A stretch of 64,000 nt of DNA from Caballeronia sp. TF1N1 (GTDB lineage Bacteria > Pseudomonadota > Gammaproteobacteria > Burkholderiales > Burkholderiaceae): positions 2,108,001 to 2,172,000 of the forward strand of contig NZ_CP084626.1 of the NCBI RefSeq assembly GCF_022878925.1, given 5' to 3'. Shown one piece after another: positions 19,488 to 29,129 of this stretch. Each line of letters begins with the position of its first letter. Position 1 is the first letter of the stretch. The position numbers were made by a program, and so were the translations under genes. The notes below the pieces were generated by a model. It saw only the letters and a list, made by a program, of their open reading frames with translations, had not been told where the DNA came from and made no database searches.

Positions 19488-20282
19488 TTACCAGGCGGCA
19501 ATCACCGCGCCCGAGTATTTGCCGGCGATGAACTGCTTCACTTCCGGCGAGTGATACGCGGCCACCAGCTTCGCGACCCAAGGCTTGTCCTTGTCCACCG
19601 CGCGAATGGCGATGATGTTGGCGTACGGACCATGCGGATCTTCGATCGCGATGGCATCCGCGTTCGGCTTGAGACCCGCTTCCATCGCGAAGTTCGTGTT
19701 GATCGCGGCGGCGTCCACGTCGGCGAGCGAGCGCGGAATCTGCGCGGCATCGAGTTCGACGATCTTCAGCTTCTTCGGATTTTCGATGATATCGATAGGC
19801 GTCGCCTTCAATCCGGCATCGGCGCGTAGCTTGAGCAAGCCTTGCTTTTGCAGCAGCAGCAATGCGCGGCCGCCGTTGGTAGGATCGTTCGGAACCGCAA
19901 CGCGCGCGCCGTTCTGCAACTCGCCAAGCGACTTGATCTTCTTCGAGTAGATGCCCATGGGGAACGTCACCGTGTCGGCGACCTTGATGAGCTTGTAGCC
20001 GCGATCCTTCACCTGTGCATCGAGATACGGCAAGTGCTGATAGCTGTTCGCGTCGAGGTCGCCCGCGGACAACGCGGCGTTCGGCTGCACATAGTCCGAG
20101 AACTCGATGACCGTGATCTTCAGGCCGTTCTTCGCCGCGACCTGCTTCACGACATCCATGATCTGCGCGTGCGGCCCGCCCGTCACACCGACCTTGATCG
20201 CGTCTTCGGCATGCGCGACGCCGCTGACCAGCATGACCGCGGACAACGCGGCGGCGAACTTCAGAATGAATCGACGTTGCAT
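19488..20282 (-). CDS. metQ: methionine ABC transporter substrate-binding protein MetQ
   Basis: A 264-residue NlpA/MetQ-family periplasmic binding protein. The N-terminal ~25 residues form a signal peptide ending VAHA-ED; there is no lipobox cysteine, so unlike E. coli MetQ this form appears to be soluble rather than lipid-anchored. Family blocks include VGVTGGPHAQIMD, ANSYQHLPYLD and PNDPTNGGRALLLLQ. Third gene of metN-metI-metQ. Confidence 0.94.
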   Translation of the reverse strand: MQRRFILKFAAALSAVMLVSGVAHAEDAIKVGVTGGPHAQIMDVVKQVAAKNGLKITVIEFSDYVQPNAALSAGDLDANSYQHLPYLDAQVKDRGYKLIKVADTVTFPMGIYSKKIKSLGELQNGARVAVPNDPTNGGRALLLLQKQGLLKLRADAGLKATPIDIIENPKKLKIVELDAAQIPRSLADVDAAAINTNFAMEAGLKPNADAIAIEDPHGPYANIIAIRAVDKDKPWVAKLVAAYHSPEVKQFIAGKYSGAVIAAW

Positions 20283-20316
20283 GAACTGACCTTTCGTTAT
20301 GAGGTTGATGCGAACT

Positions 20317-20970
20317 TCACTTGTGACTGAGACGGCGCACGAGCCAGTCGCCGAACGACTGCACGAGCTGCACGAACACGATGAGGATGATGACCACCGT
20401 GAGCATCACTTCGGGCAAGAAGCGCTGATAACCGTAGCGGATGCCGAGGTCGCCCAGCCCGCCGCCGCCGATTGCACCGGCCATCGCCGAATAACCGACA
20501 AGCGAAACAAACGTGATGGTCAGCCCCGCCACCACGCCCGGCAACGATTCCGGCAGCAGCACCTTGAAGACGATCTGCCGCGTGGTCGCGCCCATGGCCT
20601 GAGCGGCTTCGATGAGCCCGCGATCCACCTCGCGCAACGCGGTTTCGACGAGCCGCGCGATGAACGGCGCGGCCGCGATGGTCAGCGGCACGACAGCCGC
20701 CGCCGTACCGATGGACGAGCCCACGACGAGCCGCGTAAAGGGAATGACCGCGACGAGCAGAATGATGAACGGCGTCGAGCGCACGGCATTGACGATGCCG
20801 CCGAGCACTCGATTCACGGCGAGATTGGGCAGCACGCCGTCGCGATCCGTCAGATACAGGAGCACGCCGAGCGGAAGCCCAAGCGCCGCGCCGATCAGCC
20901 CGGAGATGCCGACCATGATCAGCGTCTCCCAGAACGACTGCACGAACATGTCGAACATTTCACTCAACAT
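20317..20970 (-). CDS. metI: methionine ABC transporter permease MetI
   Basis: A 217-residue inner-membrane permease with about five hydrophobic segments and a BPD-type cytoplasmic EAA loop ([24 protein letters not shown]). The [20 protein letters not shown] segment is characteristic of MetI. Its start overlaps the end of metN by 11 bases, so translation is coupled. It forms the D/L-methionine importer with MetN and MetQ. Confidence 0.95.
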   Translation of the reverse strand: MLSEMFDMFVQSFWETLIMVGISGLIGAALGLPLGVLLYLTDRDGVLPNLAVNRVLGGIVNAVRSTPFIILLVAVIPFTRLVVGSSIGTAAAVVPLTIAAAPFIARLVETALREVDRGLIEAAQAMGATTRQIVFKVLLPESLPGVVAGLTITFVSLVGYSAMAGAIGGGGLGDLGIRYGYQRFLPEVMLTVVIILIVFVQLVQSFGDWLVRRLSHK

Positions 20971-21994
20971 GGGAAAGCTCCTCCACCACGACGCCTTGCG
21001 AGCGCAAATAAGTAATCGCCTCGGCGACCTTCACCGGCTGACCGCCCGCGAGCACCGCGAGCGAGCCGAACGCCTGGCCCTGAATCTCGTCGATCTGGCC
21101 ATGCAGGATATTGAAGTCGAGCTCATAGCGGCGGATGGTCTCGGAGAGAATGGGCTGATCGACGCCCGAGCCCGTGAACGCGAGCCGCAGCAAATGGCCG
21201 CTGCCAGTCTTGAGACGTTCGGCCACGCGCACCTTGAGCGCGGGCGGCAACTCGTGCGCGATGACATCGCCGATCAGCGCGCGCGTGACTTCGTGATGCG
21301 GTTGCATGAAGACATCGACCACCTTGCCCTCTTCGACCACGCGCCCGGCATCGAGCACGGCGACGCGATCGCACACTTGCTTGATGACGTCCATCTGATG
21401 CGTGATGAGCACGATCGTGAGCCCGAGCTCGCGATTGATTTTGCGCAGCAGGTCGAGAATGGAACGCGTGGTTTCGGGATCGAGCGCGGAGGTGGCTTCA
21501 TCGGAAAGCAGCACTTTCGGCTTGCTCGCGAGCGCGCGCGCGATGCCCACGCGCTGCTTCTGCCCGCCGCTGATCTGCGCGGGATATTTGTCCTTCTGCG
21601 TGGTGAGGCCGACGAGTTCGAGCAGCGGCAACACCACGGCCTCGATCTCCGCGCGCTTGTTGCCCGCGAGTTCGAGCGGCAGCGCGACGTTGTCGAACAC
21701 CGTGCGCGACGACAGCAGGTTGAAATGCTGAAAGATCATGCCGATGTCACGGCGCGCGGCGCGCAAGTCGTGCTTGCCGAGCGTCATGAGATCGCGGCCA
21801 TCGACCACGACGCTGCCTTCGCTCGGTCGCGTCAGCAGGTTGATGGTGCGCACCAGCGTGCTCTTACCCGCGCCGCTGCGCCCGATGATGCCGAACACTT
21901 CGCCGGCGGGAATCGTCAGATTGACGTTGTGTAGCGCTTCGACCCAGCCTCGTGGGCTCGCGAAACGCTGTGAGAGATTGCGGATTTCGATCAT
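20960..21994 (-). CDS. metN: methionine ABC transporter ATP-binding protein MetN
   Basis: A 344-residue ATPase. Walker A is GRSGAGKST (38-46), the ABC signature ISGGQKQ (141-147) and Walker B VLLSDEAT (161-168). The C-terminal ~80 residues form the NIL domain that in E. coli MetN binds methionine and inhibits transport when internal methionine is high. First gene of metNIQ; I saw no SAM-type riboswitch in the 232-bp upstream region. Confidence 0.96.
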   Translation of the reverse strand: MIEIRNLSQRFASPRGWVEALHNVNLTIPAGEVFGIIGRSGAGKSTLVRTINLLTRPSEGSVVVDGRDLMTLGKHDLRAARRDIGMIFQHFNLLSSRTVFDNVALPLELAGNKRAEIEAVVLPLLELVGLTTQKDKYPAQISGGQKQRVGIARALASKPKVLLSDEATSALDPETTRSILDLLRKINRELGLTIVLITHQMDVIKQVCDRVAVLDAGRVVEEGKVVDVFMQPHHEVTRALIGDVIAHELPPALKVRVAERLKTGSGHLLRLAFTGSGVDQPILSETIRRYELDFNILHGQIDEIQGQAFGSLAVLAGGQPVKVAEAITYLRSQGVVVEELSHVE

Positions 21995-22226
21995 TCGACC
22001 AGGACGTGATTCATGCGTGGTCCGGAAAATACAAACGGCGGGAGGCTTTCGCGGGCACTGTAGCGCCCGCGCAGCCAGCCGCCGCTCGTTCTAACTTCGT
22101 TGCTGTTCAGCCGCAGGATTTTACCGGAGCATCAACATTCTGTTTAATAATGAATTTCGATGATTTAATTACTGAATCGAATTTGCTTGATGCCTGGCCG
22201 CAGCCGATCACTTCGAAGCTCACCGC

Positions 22227-23105
22227 ATGCCAACCAACGTCTACTCCACCAGCACCGTCACCACACGCCAGGGCGTCGAACTCTTCCTGCACCGCTGGCA
22301 GCCGAAGCCCCCACTGGAGCCGACAGCGCGCATCGCGCTCGTGCATGGCCTTGCCGAACACGCCGGCCGATACGACGCGCTGGCGCTAGCGCTCAACGCG
22401 GCGGGCATCGAACTGTTCGCAATCGATCTGCGGGGTCACGGCAAGTCGTCGGGCGAGCGTGCGTGGGTGCGCGTCTTCACCGACTATCTGCTCGATGCCG
22501 AAGTGCTTCTCGAAGCCTGCGCCACGACACCGCCCGCCGACACGCCGCTCTTTCTGATGGGCCACAGCATGGGCGGCGCGATTGCCGCGCTCCATGCCGC
22601 CGAACGCGAGAGCGAGAAGAAGTTGGCTGGATTGATTTTGTCGAGCCCGGCATTGCGCATTGGCAGCGGCACGCCGCGTTGGAAGACGACGCTCAACCGC
22701 ATCGTCGGCACGCTGATGCCGCGCTGGCCCGCGTTCTCGATCGATCCCGCGCTGCTCTCGCGCGCGCCCGGCGTCGTCGAGGCGAACCGGCGCGATCCGC
22801 TCGTGCATCACGGTCCGGTTCCTGCTCGCACGGGCGCGCAGATTCTCGCGGCGATGGAGCGCATCGCGGCAAAGCGCGATCTCATCAAGTTGCCGCTTCT
22901 GGTGTTTCATGGCACGGCGGATGTCATCTGCGATCCGGCCGGCAGCCGTGAATTCGAAGCCAACGCGGGCTCGACCGACAGCACGCTCGAAATGGTCGAC
23001 GGCAGCTATCACGAGACGCTCAACGACCTGGACCGCGATCGCGTGATTCGCGCGCTCATCGACTGGACGCTCGTGCGCGCCGACTATGCGCGCACGCATC
23101 CGTGA
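22227..23105 (+). CDS. alpha/beta hydrolase, monoacylglycerol-lipase-like
   Basis: A 292-residue serine hydrolase of the Hydrolase_4 (lysophospholipase/monoacylglycerol lipase) type. The nucleophile elbow is GHSMG (112-116, Ser114); the oxyanion HG pair is VHGLAEHAGRY (39-49). The catalytic Asp is probably in FHGTADVICD and the His in SYHETLND. No signal peptide, so cytoplasmic. It stands alone after an AT-rich intergenic stretch and converges on the deacetylase gene with a 4-base gap. The substrate is a family inference. Confidence 0.86.
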   Translation: MPTNVYSTSTVTTRQGVELFLHRWQPKPPLEPTARIALVHGLAEHAGRYDALALALNAAGIELFAIDLRGHGKSSGERAWVRVFTDYLLDAEVLLEACATTPPADTPLFLMGHSMGGAIAALHAAERESEKKLAGLILSSPALRIGSGTPRWKTTLNRIVGTLMPRWPAFSIDPALLSRAPGVVEANRRDPLVHHGPVPARTGAQILAAMERIAAKRDLIKLPLLVFHGTADVICDPAGSREFEANAGSTDSTLEMVDGSYHETLNDLDRDRVIRALIDWTLVRADYARTHP

Positions 23106-23109
23106 CAGG

Positions 23110-24033
23110 CTAGATTTCGGCCAGCGCTCGCAGATGCGCGACGACGCTGCGCCCGAGCGCCGAGAGGTTGTAGCCGCCTTCGAGACAACTGACGATGCGC
23201 CCTTGTGCATGACGCTCGGCCACCGCGCGAATCTTTTCGGTGATCCACGCGTAATCGTCCTCGACGAGTCCCATGTTGCCGAGATCGTCTTCGCGGTGGG
23301 CATCGAAGCCCGCCGAGACGAACAGCATCTGCGGCTTGAATTCCTCAAGGCGCGGCAGCCACATCAGGTCGACCACTTCGCGTACTGCCATGCCCTTGGT
23401 GCGCGCGGGCAGCGGCACGTTGACCATGTTCGACGCGTGATTGTCCGCGCCCGTGAACGGATAGAACGGATGCTGGAAGAAGCTGCACATCATGACGCGC
23501 GAGTCGCCCGTGAACGCAGCTTCGGTGCCGTTGCCGTGATGCACGTCGAAATCGATCACGGCGACGCGCTGCAGACCGTGCACTTCGAGCGCGTGCCGCG
23601 CCGCAATGGCCACGTTATTGAAGAGACAAAAGCCCATCGCGCGCGCGGGCTCGGCATGATGACCCGGCGGACGCACGCTGCAAAACGCGTTTTCGTATCG
23701 GCCTCCGATGACGGCATCGGTCGCCGCGATCGCCGCGCCCGCCGCACGCAAGGCCGCGCGATACGACTGCGGACACATCGACGTATCCGGGTCGAGTTCG
23801 CTTCTGCCATGCTCGGGTGTGCGGCTCTTGATGTAATCGATATGCGACTGCGTGTGCACGCGCGCTAGGTCGGCTTCCCCGGCGAGCGGTGCTTCCTCGC
23901 GCTCGACGAGCATGTCGATGCGGCTTGCGATCAGTTGATCTTCAATCGCCTGCAAACGCGCCGGGCATTCGGGATGCCACTCGCCGTTGTCATGCTTGAG
24001 GCAGTCGGGGTGGGAGTAAAAGCCGGTGGCCAT
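23110..24033 (-). CDS. histone deacetylase-family zinc hydrolase
   Basis: A 307-residue class II-type deacetylase-superfamily protein. Catalytic features are HPECPARL (20-27), RPPGHHAEP (121-129, His125/His126) and the zinc ligands Asp163 and His165 in DFDVHHGNGT plus Asp244 in SAGFDAH. Bacterial relatives act on acetylpolyamines, acetoin-related substrates or protein lysines; nothing nearby fixes the substrate. No signal peptide. The gene stands alone. Confidence 0.9.
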   Translation of the reverse strand: MATGFYSHPDCLKHDNGEWHPECPARLQAIEDQLIASRIDMLVEREEAPLAGEADLARVHTQSHIDYIKSRTPEHGRSELDPDTSMCPQSYRAALRAAGAAIAATDAVIGGRYENAFCSVRPPGHHAEPARAMGFCLFNNVAIAARHALEVHGLQRVAVIDFDVHHGNGTEAAFTGDSRVMMCSFFQHPFYPFTGADNHASNMVNVPLPARTKGMAVREVVDLMWLPRLEEFKPQMLFVSAGFDAHREDDLGNMGLVEDDYAWITEKIRAVAERHAQGRIVSCLEGGYNLSALGRSVVAHLRALAEI

Positions 24034-24340
24034 GATGTCTCGCAGTGCCGTCGGGGTCGGCTCTCGTCTCGTGTTTTTTCGTCATACGCGTATCCCGCAC
24101 CGCGCATTTGACGTTAAGTTACCACACCGTTCGAAACGGCCGCCTTCTCGCTCTCCACGGCAGTCCGGGCTCCATGCGTCGGTTATACTGCCCCGAGCCG
24201 AAGGCAGCCTTGCATGCGTGCACGGCATGTCGCCGGCCGCTGCGTTCCGTTGAGAAACGTTGCGGATCGTTGCACCGTTCAGCAGGCGTCTGACCGTTCG
24301 AACATCCGGCTACGCCCCTTATCGCACAACCACGCAGACT
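24034..24340. other. intergenic region between the deacetylase gene and mltB
   Basis: About 307 bp between divergent genes. A TATACT at 24184-24189 could be a -10 element for mltB, without a convincing -35 box. The frame upstream of the mltB ATG is open but lacks coding character. No other feature seen. Confidence 0.4.
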
Positions 24341-25489
24341 ATGACTTTTCAGTTCGCCCCGTTCGTCTCTCCTGTCTCGCTCAAGCGCGCCCTTCTCGCC
24401 TCGTTCGTTTGCGCGATCGCCACGTTTGGCGGCAACAGCGCGTGGGCGCAGTCGCAGCAACCGCAAACCGCAACGCCGCAAGGACAGGATTTCGAGGAAG
24501 AGATCGTTCCGCAGCGCTACGCGAATAACCCGAATGTCGATGCGTTCATCAACGACATGGTCGCGCGCTACGATTTCGACTCCGCCGCGCTGCACGACCT
24601 CTTCAATCACGTCAGTTATTCGGCGACGGCAGTCAAGCTAGTGCTGCCTTCGCCCACGCCGTCCGCCAAGAACTGGCGCGCGTATCAGGCGCGCTTCATC
24701 GAGCCGGTGCGCATCAACGCAGGCGTGAAATTCTGGCGCGCGAATCAGGCGACGCTGCAGCGCGCCTCCGAGCAGTTCGGAGTGCCGCCGGAAGTGATCG
24801 TCGGGATCATCGGCGTGGAGACGATCTACGGCAAATACATGGGCAACTTCCGCGCGCTCGACGCGCTGACCACGCTCACGTTCGACTACCCCAATGTGCC
24901 GAATCGCGTGGACCGTCAGGCGACCTTCCGCAAGAATCTCGAAGACCTGCTGGTCTGGACGCGCGACGCGCAAATCGACCCGACCACCGTGCTCGGCTCG
25001 TACACGGGCGCGATCGGCATTCCGCAGTTTCTGCCAAGCAGCATCGTGCAATACGCGGTGGATTACGACGGCAACAGCCGTATCGATCTGCGCACGAGTC
25101 CGGCGGATGCCATCGGCAGTGTCGCGAATTATCTGAAGCAGAACGGTTGGGAACCCGGGCGACCGGTGGTGTGGAAAATCGCGGGCGATGTCGGCAGTCA
25201 GGGTATCGCGGAAGCGGCCGCGAACGGTCAGCCGGAGCCGCGCTGGTCGCTCGCGCAACTGACGAAAGCGGGCATGATAATCGACCAGCCGGGCCTTAAT
25301 GTCGATGCCGAAGCCGGCACGCCGCTTACGGTCGTCGATTTGCCCACACCGGGCCGCGCCACCGAATACACGCTCGGGCTCAGGAACTTCTATGCATTGA
25401 CGCGCTATAACCGCAGCTTCTTTTATGCGCTCGCGGTGTATCAGCTTGGCGAGGCCGTGAAGGCGCGCATGGCAACAGGCGCGCAGTAA
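24341..25489 (+). CDS. mltB: lytic murein transglycosylase B
   Basis: A 382-residue peptidoglycan lytic transglycosylase that cleaves the MurNAc-GlcNAc bond to form 1,6-anhydro ends. The start is the ATG at 24341, giving a signal peptide to about residue 36 (SAWA-QSQ). The Cys in the signal peptide does not sit in a lipobox, so it is probably periplasmic rather than a lipoprotein. Catalytic Glu160 is in VGIIGVETIYGKYMG, and GAIGIPQFLPSS follows. The C-terminal part has the SLT domain 2 features of MltB. Confidence 0.93.
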   Translation: MTFQFAPFVSPVSLKRALLASFVCAIATFGGNSAWAQSQQPQTATPQGQDFEEEIVPQRYANNPNVDAFINDMVARYDFDSAALHDLFNHVSYSATAVKLVLPSPTPSAKNWRAYQARFIEPVRINAGVKFWRANQATLQRASEQFGVPPEVIVGIIGVETIYGKYMGNFRALDALTTLTFDYPNVPNRVDRQATFRKNLEDLLVWTRDAQIDPTTVLGSYTGAIGIPQFLPSSIVQYAVDYDGNSRIDLRTSPADAIGSVANYLKQNGWEPGRPVVWKIAGDVGSQGIAEAAANGQPEPRWSLAQLTKAGMIIDQPGLNVDAEAGTPLTVVDLPTPGRATEYTLGLRNFYALTRYNRSFFYALAVYQLGEAVKARMATGAQ

Positions 25490-25510
25490 GGGCTTCTTTG
25501 GCACCAAGCA

Positions 25511-25536
25511 AAAACCCCGGCGCGCCGGGGTTTTTT
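25511..25536. terminator. bidirectional terminator between mltB and cysM
   Basis: A perfect palindromic stem, AAAACCCCGGCG with CGCCGGGGTTTT, is flanked by six Ts on the plus side and five on the minus side, serving the two convergent genes. Confidence 0.92.
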
Positions 25537-25556
25537 CATTGCGGCCGCGGAAGGAC

Positions 25557-26459
25557 TCACGCGGGAAACACGCCTGTAGACAAATAGCGGTCGCCGCGAT
25601 CGCACACCACGAACACGATGGTCGCGTTCTCGACCTGACGCGCCACGCGCAGCGCGACTTCGCACGCGCCGCCCGACGAAATGCCCGCGAAGATGCCTTC
25701 GACCGATGCCAGCCGGCGCGCCATCGCTTCCGACGCTGCCTGACTCACGTTCTCGACGCGATCCACGCGGCTACGATCGAAAATTTTCGGCAGATACGCT
25801 TCCGGCCATTTGCGAATGCCCGGAATGCGCGAGCCTTCCTCCGGCTGCGCACCGACGATCTCGATCTGCTCGTTCTTCTCTTTTAGAAACTGCGACACGC
25901 CCATGATCGTGCCCGTGGTGCCCATCGACGAGACGAAGTGCGTAATGCGTCCTTCCGTCTGCTTCCACAGTTCCGGCCCGGTGGTTTCGTAGTGCGCGAG
26001 CGGATTGTCCGGATTGGCGAATTGATCGAGGATGATGCCGCGGCCATCGCGCTGCATCTGGTCGGCCAAATCGCGTGCGTATTCCATGCCGCCCGTGACC
26101 GGCGTGAGGATGATCTGCGCGCCATACGCGCCCATGCTCTGCCGGCGCTCGATGGACAAGTCCTCCGGCATGATCAGCACCATCTTGTAGCCGCGCACTG
26201 CCGCAGCCATGGCAAGCGCGATACCGGTGTTGCCGCTCGTCGATTCGATCAGCGTGTCGCCCGGCTTGATGCGGCCGCGTTCCTCAGCTTTCTTGATCAT
26301 CGACAGTGCCGGACGGTCTTTCACCGATCCCGCCGGGTTATTGCCTTCCAGCTTGCCGAGAACGACGTTGTTGCGGCTGCGGATTTCATCGTCCACGACG
26401 CGGACGAGTTGCACGAGCGGCGTGTTGCCGATCGTGTCTTCGATAGTCATGTAAGCCAT
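25557..26459 (-). CDS. cysM: cysteine synthase B
   Basis: A 300-residue PLP enzyme that makes cysteine from O-acetylserine and sulfide (the B isozyme also uses thiosulfate). The PLP lysine is Lys47 in NPAGSVKDRP and the phosphate-binding loop is STSGNTG (73-79). The C-terminal region GISSGGACEVALRVA is typical. ATG complementary to 26457-26459 (MAYMTIED) is chosen; a second ATG three codons later is possible. It lies downstream of the ComEA-like gene after a terminator. Confidence 0.94.
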   Translation of the reverse strand: MAYMTIEDTIGNTPLVQLVRVVDDEIRSRNNVVLGKLEGNNPAGSVKDRPALSMIKKAEERGRIKPGDTLIESTSGNTGIALAMAAAVRGYKMVLIMPEDLSIERRQSMGAYGAQIILTPVTGGMEYARDLADQMQRDGRGIILDQFANPDNPLAHYETTGPELWKQTEGRITHFVSSMGTTGTIMGVSQFLKEKNEQIEIVGAQPEEGSRIPGIRKWPEAYLPKIFDRSRVDRVENVSQAASEAMARRLASVEGIFAGISSGGACEVALRVARQVENATIVFVVCDRGDRYLSTGVFPA

Positions 26460-26615
26460 AAGCGGACCGGATTCATATCCCGCCGAAAAGGTCACACCGC
26501 GTGCGATCTTCGTGGGGATTTGGTATGGGAATCCGTCGATTGTAGCCCAGCGGTCCTTTCCATGTTCTTCACCCCTCTTGCACGGATGGAATGCCGGGCG
26601 CATCGGCGTTCATGC

Positions 26616-26645
26616 AAAAACCCCGCGACGAGACAGACCGCGGGG
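26616..26645 (-). terminator. terminator after the ComEA-like gene
   Basis: CCCCGCG (26621-26627) pairs with CGCGGGG (26639-26645). On the minus strand the stem is followed by five Ts. It lies between the HhH protein gene and cysM. Confidence 0.78.
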
Positions 26646-26701
26646 AGCCCAAACCATCCGAGGCTGAAGGAGCTTTTTTGATGCGAGGAAAGAGCCGCCG
26701 G

Positions 26702-27055
26702 CTATTTCTTGACGACCACGGGCTTCGCCGCCGTCGATGCCGAGACCGGCGTCGCGTTCACGGAATTGGGCGCTGCCGCTTTCGGTGCCGCGCCGATGCT
26801 CAGTCCTTCGGCCTCCAGGCGCGATACGGTCTTGCCGCCCATGCCCTTCACGCGCGAGCCGAGATCGGACGCGTCCTTGAAGGGGCCGTGCGCCTGACGT
26901 TCATCGAGGATGGCTTTCGCCTTGGCCGGGCCGATGCCCTTGATGCCGCGCAGGGCGTCGGCGTTGGCGGTGTTGACATCGACCGCCGCGAGCGCGGAAC
27001 CGATGGAAAAGGTGAGCGCGAGCGCGACGATCGTTGAGAATGCTTGCTTAAACAT
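26702..27055 (-). CDS. secreted helix-hairpin-helix (ComEA-like) protein
   Basis: A 117-residue protein with a signal peptide (about 1-23, ending ALA-AVD) and a ComEA-type double helix-hairpin-helix domain: VDVNTANADALRGIKGIGPAKAKAI then a second hairpin near VKGMGGKTV. The C-terminal ~30 residues are Ala/Pro/Val/Lys-rich and low complexity. ComEA proteins bind DNA in the periplasm during transformation; short forms like this are widespread in non-competent bacteria, so uptake function is unproved. Confidence 0.87.
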   Translation of the reverse strand: MFKQAFSTIVALALTFSIGSALAAVDVNTANADALRGIKGIGPAKAKAILDERQAHGPFKDASDLGSRVKGMGGKTVSRLEAEGLSIGAAPKAAAPNSVNATPVSASTAAKPVVVKK

Positions 27056-27130
27056 GACTGAGTCTCCAGAAGAACCGGCCGGCGAACAGTGCCGACCGCG
27101 AGACCCAGTGTAGAGAGACTTCGATTGCCT

Positions 27131-28123
27131 TTATAGCTGGCCGAATAGCCAACGCACGTAGCGATCGACACCCTCTTGCACCGTCAGAAACGGCGCGTCG
27201 TAACCGGCCGCGCGCAGATGCGACTGGTCCGCCTGCGTGAAGCATTGATACTTGCCGCGCAGCGCATCCGGGAACGGCACGTATTCGATCAAGCCGCGCT
27301 GCACGAGCTCCGCCAGCGAGAGCGCGGCCTCGCCATTCAGTGCGCGCAACGAGTTGACGACCGTCGAGGCGATGTCGTTGAACGGCTGCGCGCGGCCCGT
27401 GCCGAGATTGAAGATGCCCGACTTCTCCGGATGATCGAGAAAGTACAGATTCACCTTGACCACGTCTTCGACGGAGACGAAATCGCGCGTCTGCTCGCCT
27501 GCGGCATAACCGTTGTATTCGCCGAAGAGCTTGACCTTGCCTTCCGAGCGGAACTGATTGAAATTGTGGAACGCCACGGACGCCATGCGCCCCTTATGCG
27601 TTTCGCGCTGACCGTAGACGTTGAAGTAGCGAAAGCCGACGATCTGGCTGCCCGCCTTCGGCAACACCTGACGCACGATCTGGTCGAACAGCAGCTTCGA
27701 ATAACCGTAGACGTTGAGCGGCTTTTCGTATTCGCGCTCTTCGACGAAGCGGCTCGAACCGCCATACGTCGCAGCCGAGGACGCGTAGAGAAACTGCGCG
27801 CCCTGTGCGAGACAGATATCCATCACGTCGCGGCTGTAACGGAAGTTGTTCTCCATCATGTAGCGGCCGTCGGTTTCCATCGTGTCCGAACAGGCGCCTT
27901 CATGGAACACCGCGCGCACCTGACCGAAGTCGCCGCGCCTGAAGCGCTCGACGAATTCGGTCTTGTCGAGGTAATCGTCTATCTCGCAATCGACGAGATT
28001 CTTGAACTTGTCGGCACGCGTGAGGTTGTCCACTGCGATCACGCGATGCTCGCCGCGCTCGTTGAGCGCCTTGACGATATTGCTGCCGATGAAGCCAGCC
28101 GCTCCGGTAACGATGATGGTCAT
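27131..28123 (-). CDS. hldD: ADP-L-glycero-D-manno-heptose 6-epimerase
   Basis: A 330-residue short-chain dehydrogenase-type epimerase that makes ADP-L-glycero-heptose for the LPS inner core. The NADP motif [10 protein letters not shown] is at 6-15, and the catalytic Ser/Tyr/Lys set is in ASSAATYGG (Ser115/116) and YGYSK (Tyr139, Lys143). HldD-specific HEGACSDT is at 74-81. The start is the ATG complementary to 28121-28123; the open frame upstream is not coding. It follows hldA after 28 bases. Confidence 0.96.
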   Translation of the reverse strand: MTIIVTGAAGFIGSNIVKALNERGEHRVIAVDNLTRADKFKNLVDCEIDDYLDKTEFVERFRRGDFGQVRAVFHEGACSDTMETDGRYMMENNFRYSRDVMDICLAQGAQFLYASSAATYGGSSRFVEEREYEKPLNVYGYSKLLFDQIVRQVLPKAGSQIVGFRYFNVYGQRETHKGRMASVAFHNFNQFRSEGKVKLFGEYNGYAAGEQTRDFVSVEDVVKVNLYFLDHPEKSGIFNLGTGRAQPFNDIASTVVNSLRALNGEAALSLAELVQRGLIEYVPFPDALRGKYQCFTQADQSHLRAAGYDAPFLTVQEGVDRYVRWLFGQL

Positions 28124-28151
28124 GATGGCGTTGCCCGAGTTGCCCGAAGAG

Positions 28152-29129
28152 TCAGGCGAAGAGTTCGTTGTAATCGACGGTCGCGGTGCCGAGCTTGCCA
28201 ACCACGATACCCGCCGCGCGGTTCGCATAAGCCACGGAATCGACGAGCGGCACACCCGCGCCGAGCATGGTCGCGACGGTCGCGATGACGGTGTCGCCCG
28301 CGCCCGAGACATCATACACTTCGCGTGCTTCGGCCGAAGTGTGCAGCACCTGGTTCTCGGTGAAGAGTGTCATGCCCTCTTCCGAACGCGTGAGCAAGAG
28401 CGCGCTCAGGTCGAGTTCCGCGCGCAGCTTGCTCACGCGCTCGTGCAAATCTTCTTCCGACTTCCACTGCCCGATCACCTCGCGCAACTCCGCGCGATTC
28501 GGCGTGATGAGTGTCGCGCCGCGATAGCGGTCCCAGTCGTCGCCTTTTGGGTCGACCAGCACCGGCTTGCCTGCTTGCCGCGCTTCGCTGATCATCTGCG
28601 TGACGTGCGTGAGCCCGCCCTTCGCATAGTCCGACATGAGGATGACGTCGTGCTGCGGCAGCAGTTCCGCGAAGCGCGCGAGGCACGCGGCCAGCACTTC
28701 GTGATTCGGCGTGTTTTCGAAATCGACACGCAGCAGTTGCTGCTGCCGCGACAGCACGCGCAGCTTGATGGTCGTCAGCAGTTCGGGATCGCGTTCGAGA
28801 TGGCCCGCGACCCGGCTCTCGCCCAGCAATTCGACGATGCGCTCGCCCGGTTCGTCATGCCCGACCACACACAAGAGGCCAGCCTGCGCGCCGAGCGCCG
28901 CCGCATTGCGCGCGACGTTGGCTGCGCCGCCCAAGCGGTCTTCCTTGCGCTGCACGTGCACGACAGGCACGGGCGCTTCCGGCGAGATGCGATTCACGTC
29001 GCCGAACCAGTAGCGGTCGAGCATCACGTCGCCCACTACGAGCACGCGCGCCGCAGAAATGCGCGCGCGCGGCACCACCGGAATGTCGGCGGAATCAGCT
29101 GCGCTTGCCGTTACTGTCGAGAGCGACAT
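28152..29129 (-). CDS. hldA: D-glycero-beta-D-manno-heptose-7-phosphate kinase
   Basis: A 325-residue PfkB-family sugar kinase equal to the N-terminal half of E. coli HldE. It has the RfaE features [26 protein letters not shown] (in part), [15 protein letters not shown] and the catalytic DVSGAGDT near the C-terminus. There is no C-terminal nucleotidyltransferase domain, so the adenylyltransferase step must be encoded elsewhere as hldC. Its start overlaps the end of ugd by 35 bases. Confidence 0.94.
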   Translation of the reverse strand: MSLSTVTASAADSADIPVVPRARISAARVLVVGDVMLDRYWFGDVNRISPEAPVPVVHVQRKEDRLGGAANVARNAAALGAQAGLLCVVGHDEPGERIVELLGESRVAGHLERDPELLTTIKLRVLSRQQQLLRVDFENTPNHEVLAACLARFAELLPQHDVILMSDYAKGGLTHVTQMISEARQAGKPVLVDPKGDDWDRYRGATLITPNRAELREVIGQWKSEEDLHERVSKLRAELDLSALLLTRSEEGMTLFTENQVLHTSAEAREVYDVSGAGDTVIATVATMLGAGVPLVDSVAYANRAAGIVVGKLGTATVDYNELFA